From the NCBI GenBank assembly GCA_963846915.1, contig CAWJXV010000009.1:1488001-1552000 (forward strand): a stretch of 64,000 nucleotides of DNA, given 5' to 3'. Position 1 is the stretch's first letter, and the number at the start of each line of letters is the position of its first letter. Source of the stretch: PALSA-612 sp963846915 (GTDB taxonomy: Bacteria; Actinomycetota; Thermoleophilia; Gaiellales; Gaiellaceae). Made by a program: the position numbers and the translations under genes. Of this stretch, positions 63,517 to 64,000 are shown piece by piece. The notes under the pieces are model-generated. The model had not been told where the DNA came from. It searched no databases and saw only the letters and a program-made list of their open reading frames with translations.

Positions 63517-64000
63517 ATGAGTGCTGAACGCGAGCGGGTCGAGACCTTCGGCCACCTCGAGAACGGTCTGCGCCAGGCGGGCGACTGGTACCAGTGGGGC
63601 CCGTACCTGAGCGAGCGGCAGTGGGGGACTGTTCGCGAGGACTACAGCCCGGGCGGGACGGCCTGGGAGTACCTGCCCCACGATCACGCGCGCTCGCGTG
63701 CCTATCGCTGGGGCGAGGACGGGCTGGCGGGCTTCTCGGACGTCGAGCAGCGCCTCTGCCTGGCGCTCTCGCTCTGGAACGGCCGCGATCCGATCCTGAA
63801 GGAGCGGATCTTCGGCCTCACCGGCAATCAGGGCAACCACGGCGAGGACGCGAAGGAGTACTGGTGGTACCTCGACGCGCTCCCTAGCCACGCCTGGAAC
63901 CGCTGGCGCTACCACTATCCGCAGGCCGAGTTCCCGTACGAGGACCTCGTCGAGGAGAACGCCCGCCGCGGCAAGCTCGACCCCGAGTACGAGCTGCTCG
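63517..64000 (+). CDS. MGH1-like glucosidase, N-terminal part (runs past window end)
   Basis: Partial: the window ends inside this gene after about 161 codons. It starts MSAERERVETFGHLENGLRQ, and has YQWGPYLSERQWGTVREDYS, AWEYLPHDHARSRAYRWGED and GDSNQGNHGED-like GLTGNQGNHGEDAKEYWWYL, the last being typical of MGH1-like glucosidases and related GH63-type proteins. ATG 63517 follows GGGAGGGGCG. The family hydrolyses glucosylglycerate/mannosylglycerate or other glucosides; the rest is outside the window. The upstream gap of 51 bases suggests the same operon. Confidence 0.75.
   Translation, partial: MSAERERVETFGHLENGLRQAGDWYQWGPYLSERQWGTVREDYSPGGTAWEYLPHDHARSRAYRWGEDGLAGFSDVEQRLCLALSLWNGRDPILKERIFGLTGNQGNHGEDAKEYWWYLDALPSHAWNRWRYHYPQAEFPYEDLVEENARRGKLDPEYELL

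Noticed and set aside
60937..63915. Nearly 1000-codon minus-strand frame opposite the GMC oxidoreductase, epimerase and last glucosidase
   Set aside because: Mirror frame; no motifs, and the plus-strand genes have full families.

Overview
The window is about 70% GC and looks like chromosome from a high-GC actinobacterium. Collagen-like exported proteins, an AddAB/AdnAB-type nuclease pair, GTG starts and many stop/start overlaps (GTGA or ATGA) suggest the class Thermoleophilia (Gaiellales-like). That lineage call is inference. Many genes in the first 32 kb are intact at protein level but split by single-base frame changes, several dozen in total, while from about 33 kb onward only one clear case (ppx) is seen. 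I read most of these as uncorrected assembly or sequencing errors, give one span per gene and say where the frame moves.

Layout. 0-9.4 kb: htpX, a solitary DNA methyltransferase, comM-dprA-MBL-fold protein-FAD oxidoreductase (all overlapping), an unknown protein and a GNAT enzyme. 8.5-12.3 kb, minus strand: proton-translocating transhydrogenase (pntAA-pntAB-pntB) followed by an ornithine cyclodeaminase family enzyme. 12.4-27.6 kb: HD-GYP protein, isocitrate/isopropylmalate dehydrogenase family enzyme, small zinc-ribbon protein, the two-gene AddB/AddA-like helicase-nuclease with nth, thioredoxin reductase with a PAS/zinc-ribbon partner, rmuC, dinG and a membrane-anchored protein.

27.6-40.4 kb is the accessory part: about 12.7 kb bounded by an intact tRNA-Leu(UAA) and by a second copy of the 3' half of that tRNA. 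It holds a truncated tyrosine integrase, three collagen-like exported proteins with a shared N-terminal module, an alpha/beta-hydrolase-adenylate cyclase fusion without a visible nucleophile, an APH-family kinase, a DGRSPDT-repeat membrane protein, a large SARP/BTAD AAA regulator, a degenerate tRNA-like sequence, gene fragments (ARPP-1 domain, Ser/Thr kinase N-terminus) and a diverged ~115 bp direct repeat flanking the SARP module. This is a decaying integrative element and the most unusual part of the window.

40.7-64 kb: a secreted protein; a LacI regulator divergent from a sugar ABC transporter operon (binding protein, two permeases, ATPase) that runs into a glycogen-debranching-type glucosidase; small stress or monooxygenase-like proteins and a cupin; a HAD phosphatase, glutamate dehydrogenase, a CBS protein, Ppx/GppA and initiator tRNA; then a tight operon of NDH-2-like dehydrogenase, zwf, GH15 glucosidase, GMC oxidoreductase, aldose epimerase and a large glucosidase cut by the window end. 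Together these genes point to uptake of oligosaccharides, hydrolysis to glucose and oxidation through glucose-6-phosphate, with NADPH and redox balance helped by the transhydrogenase.
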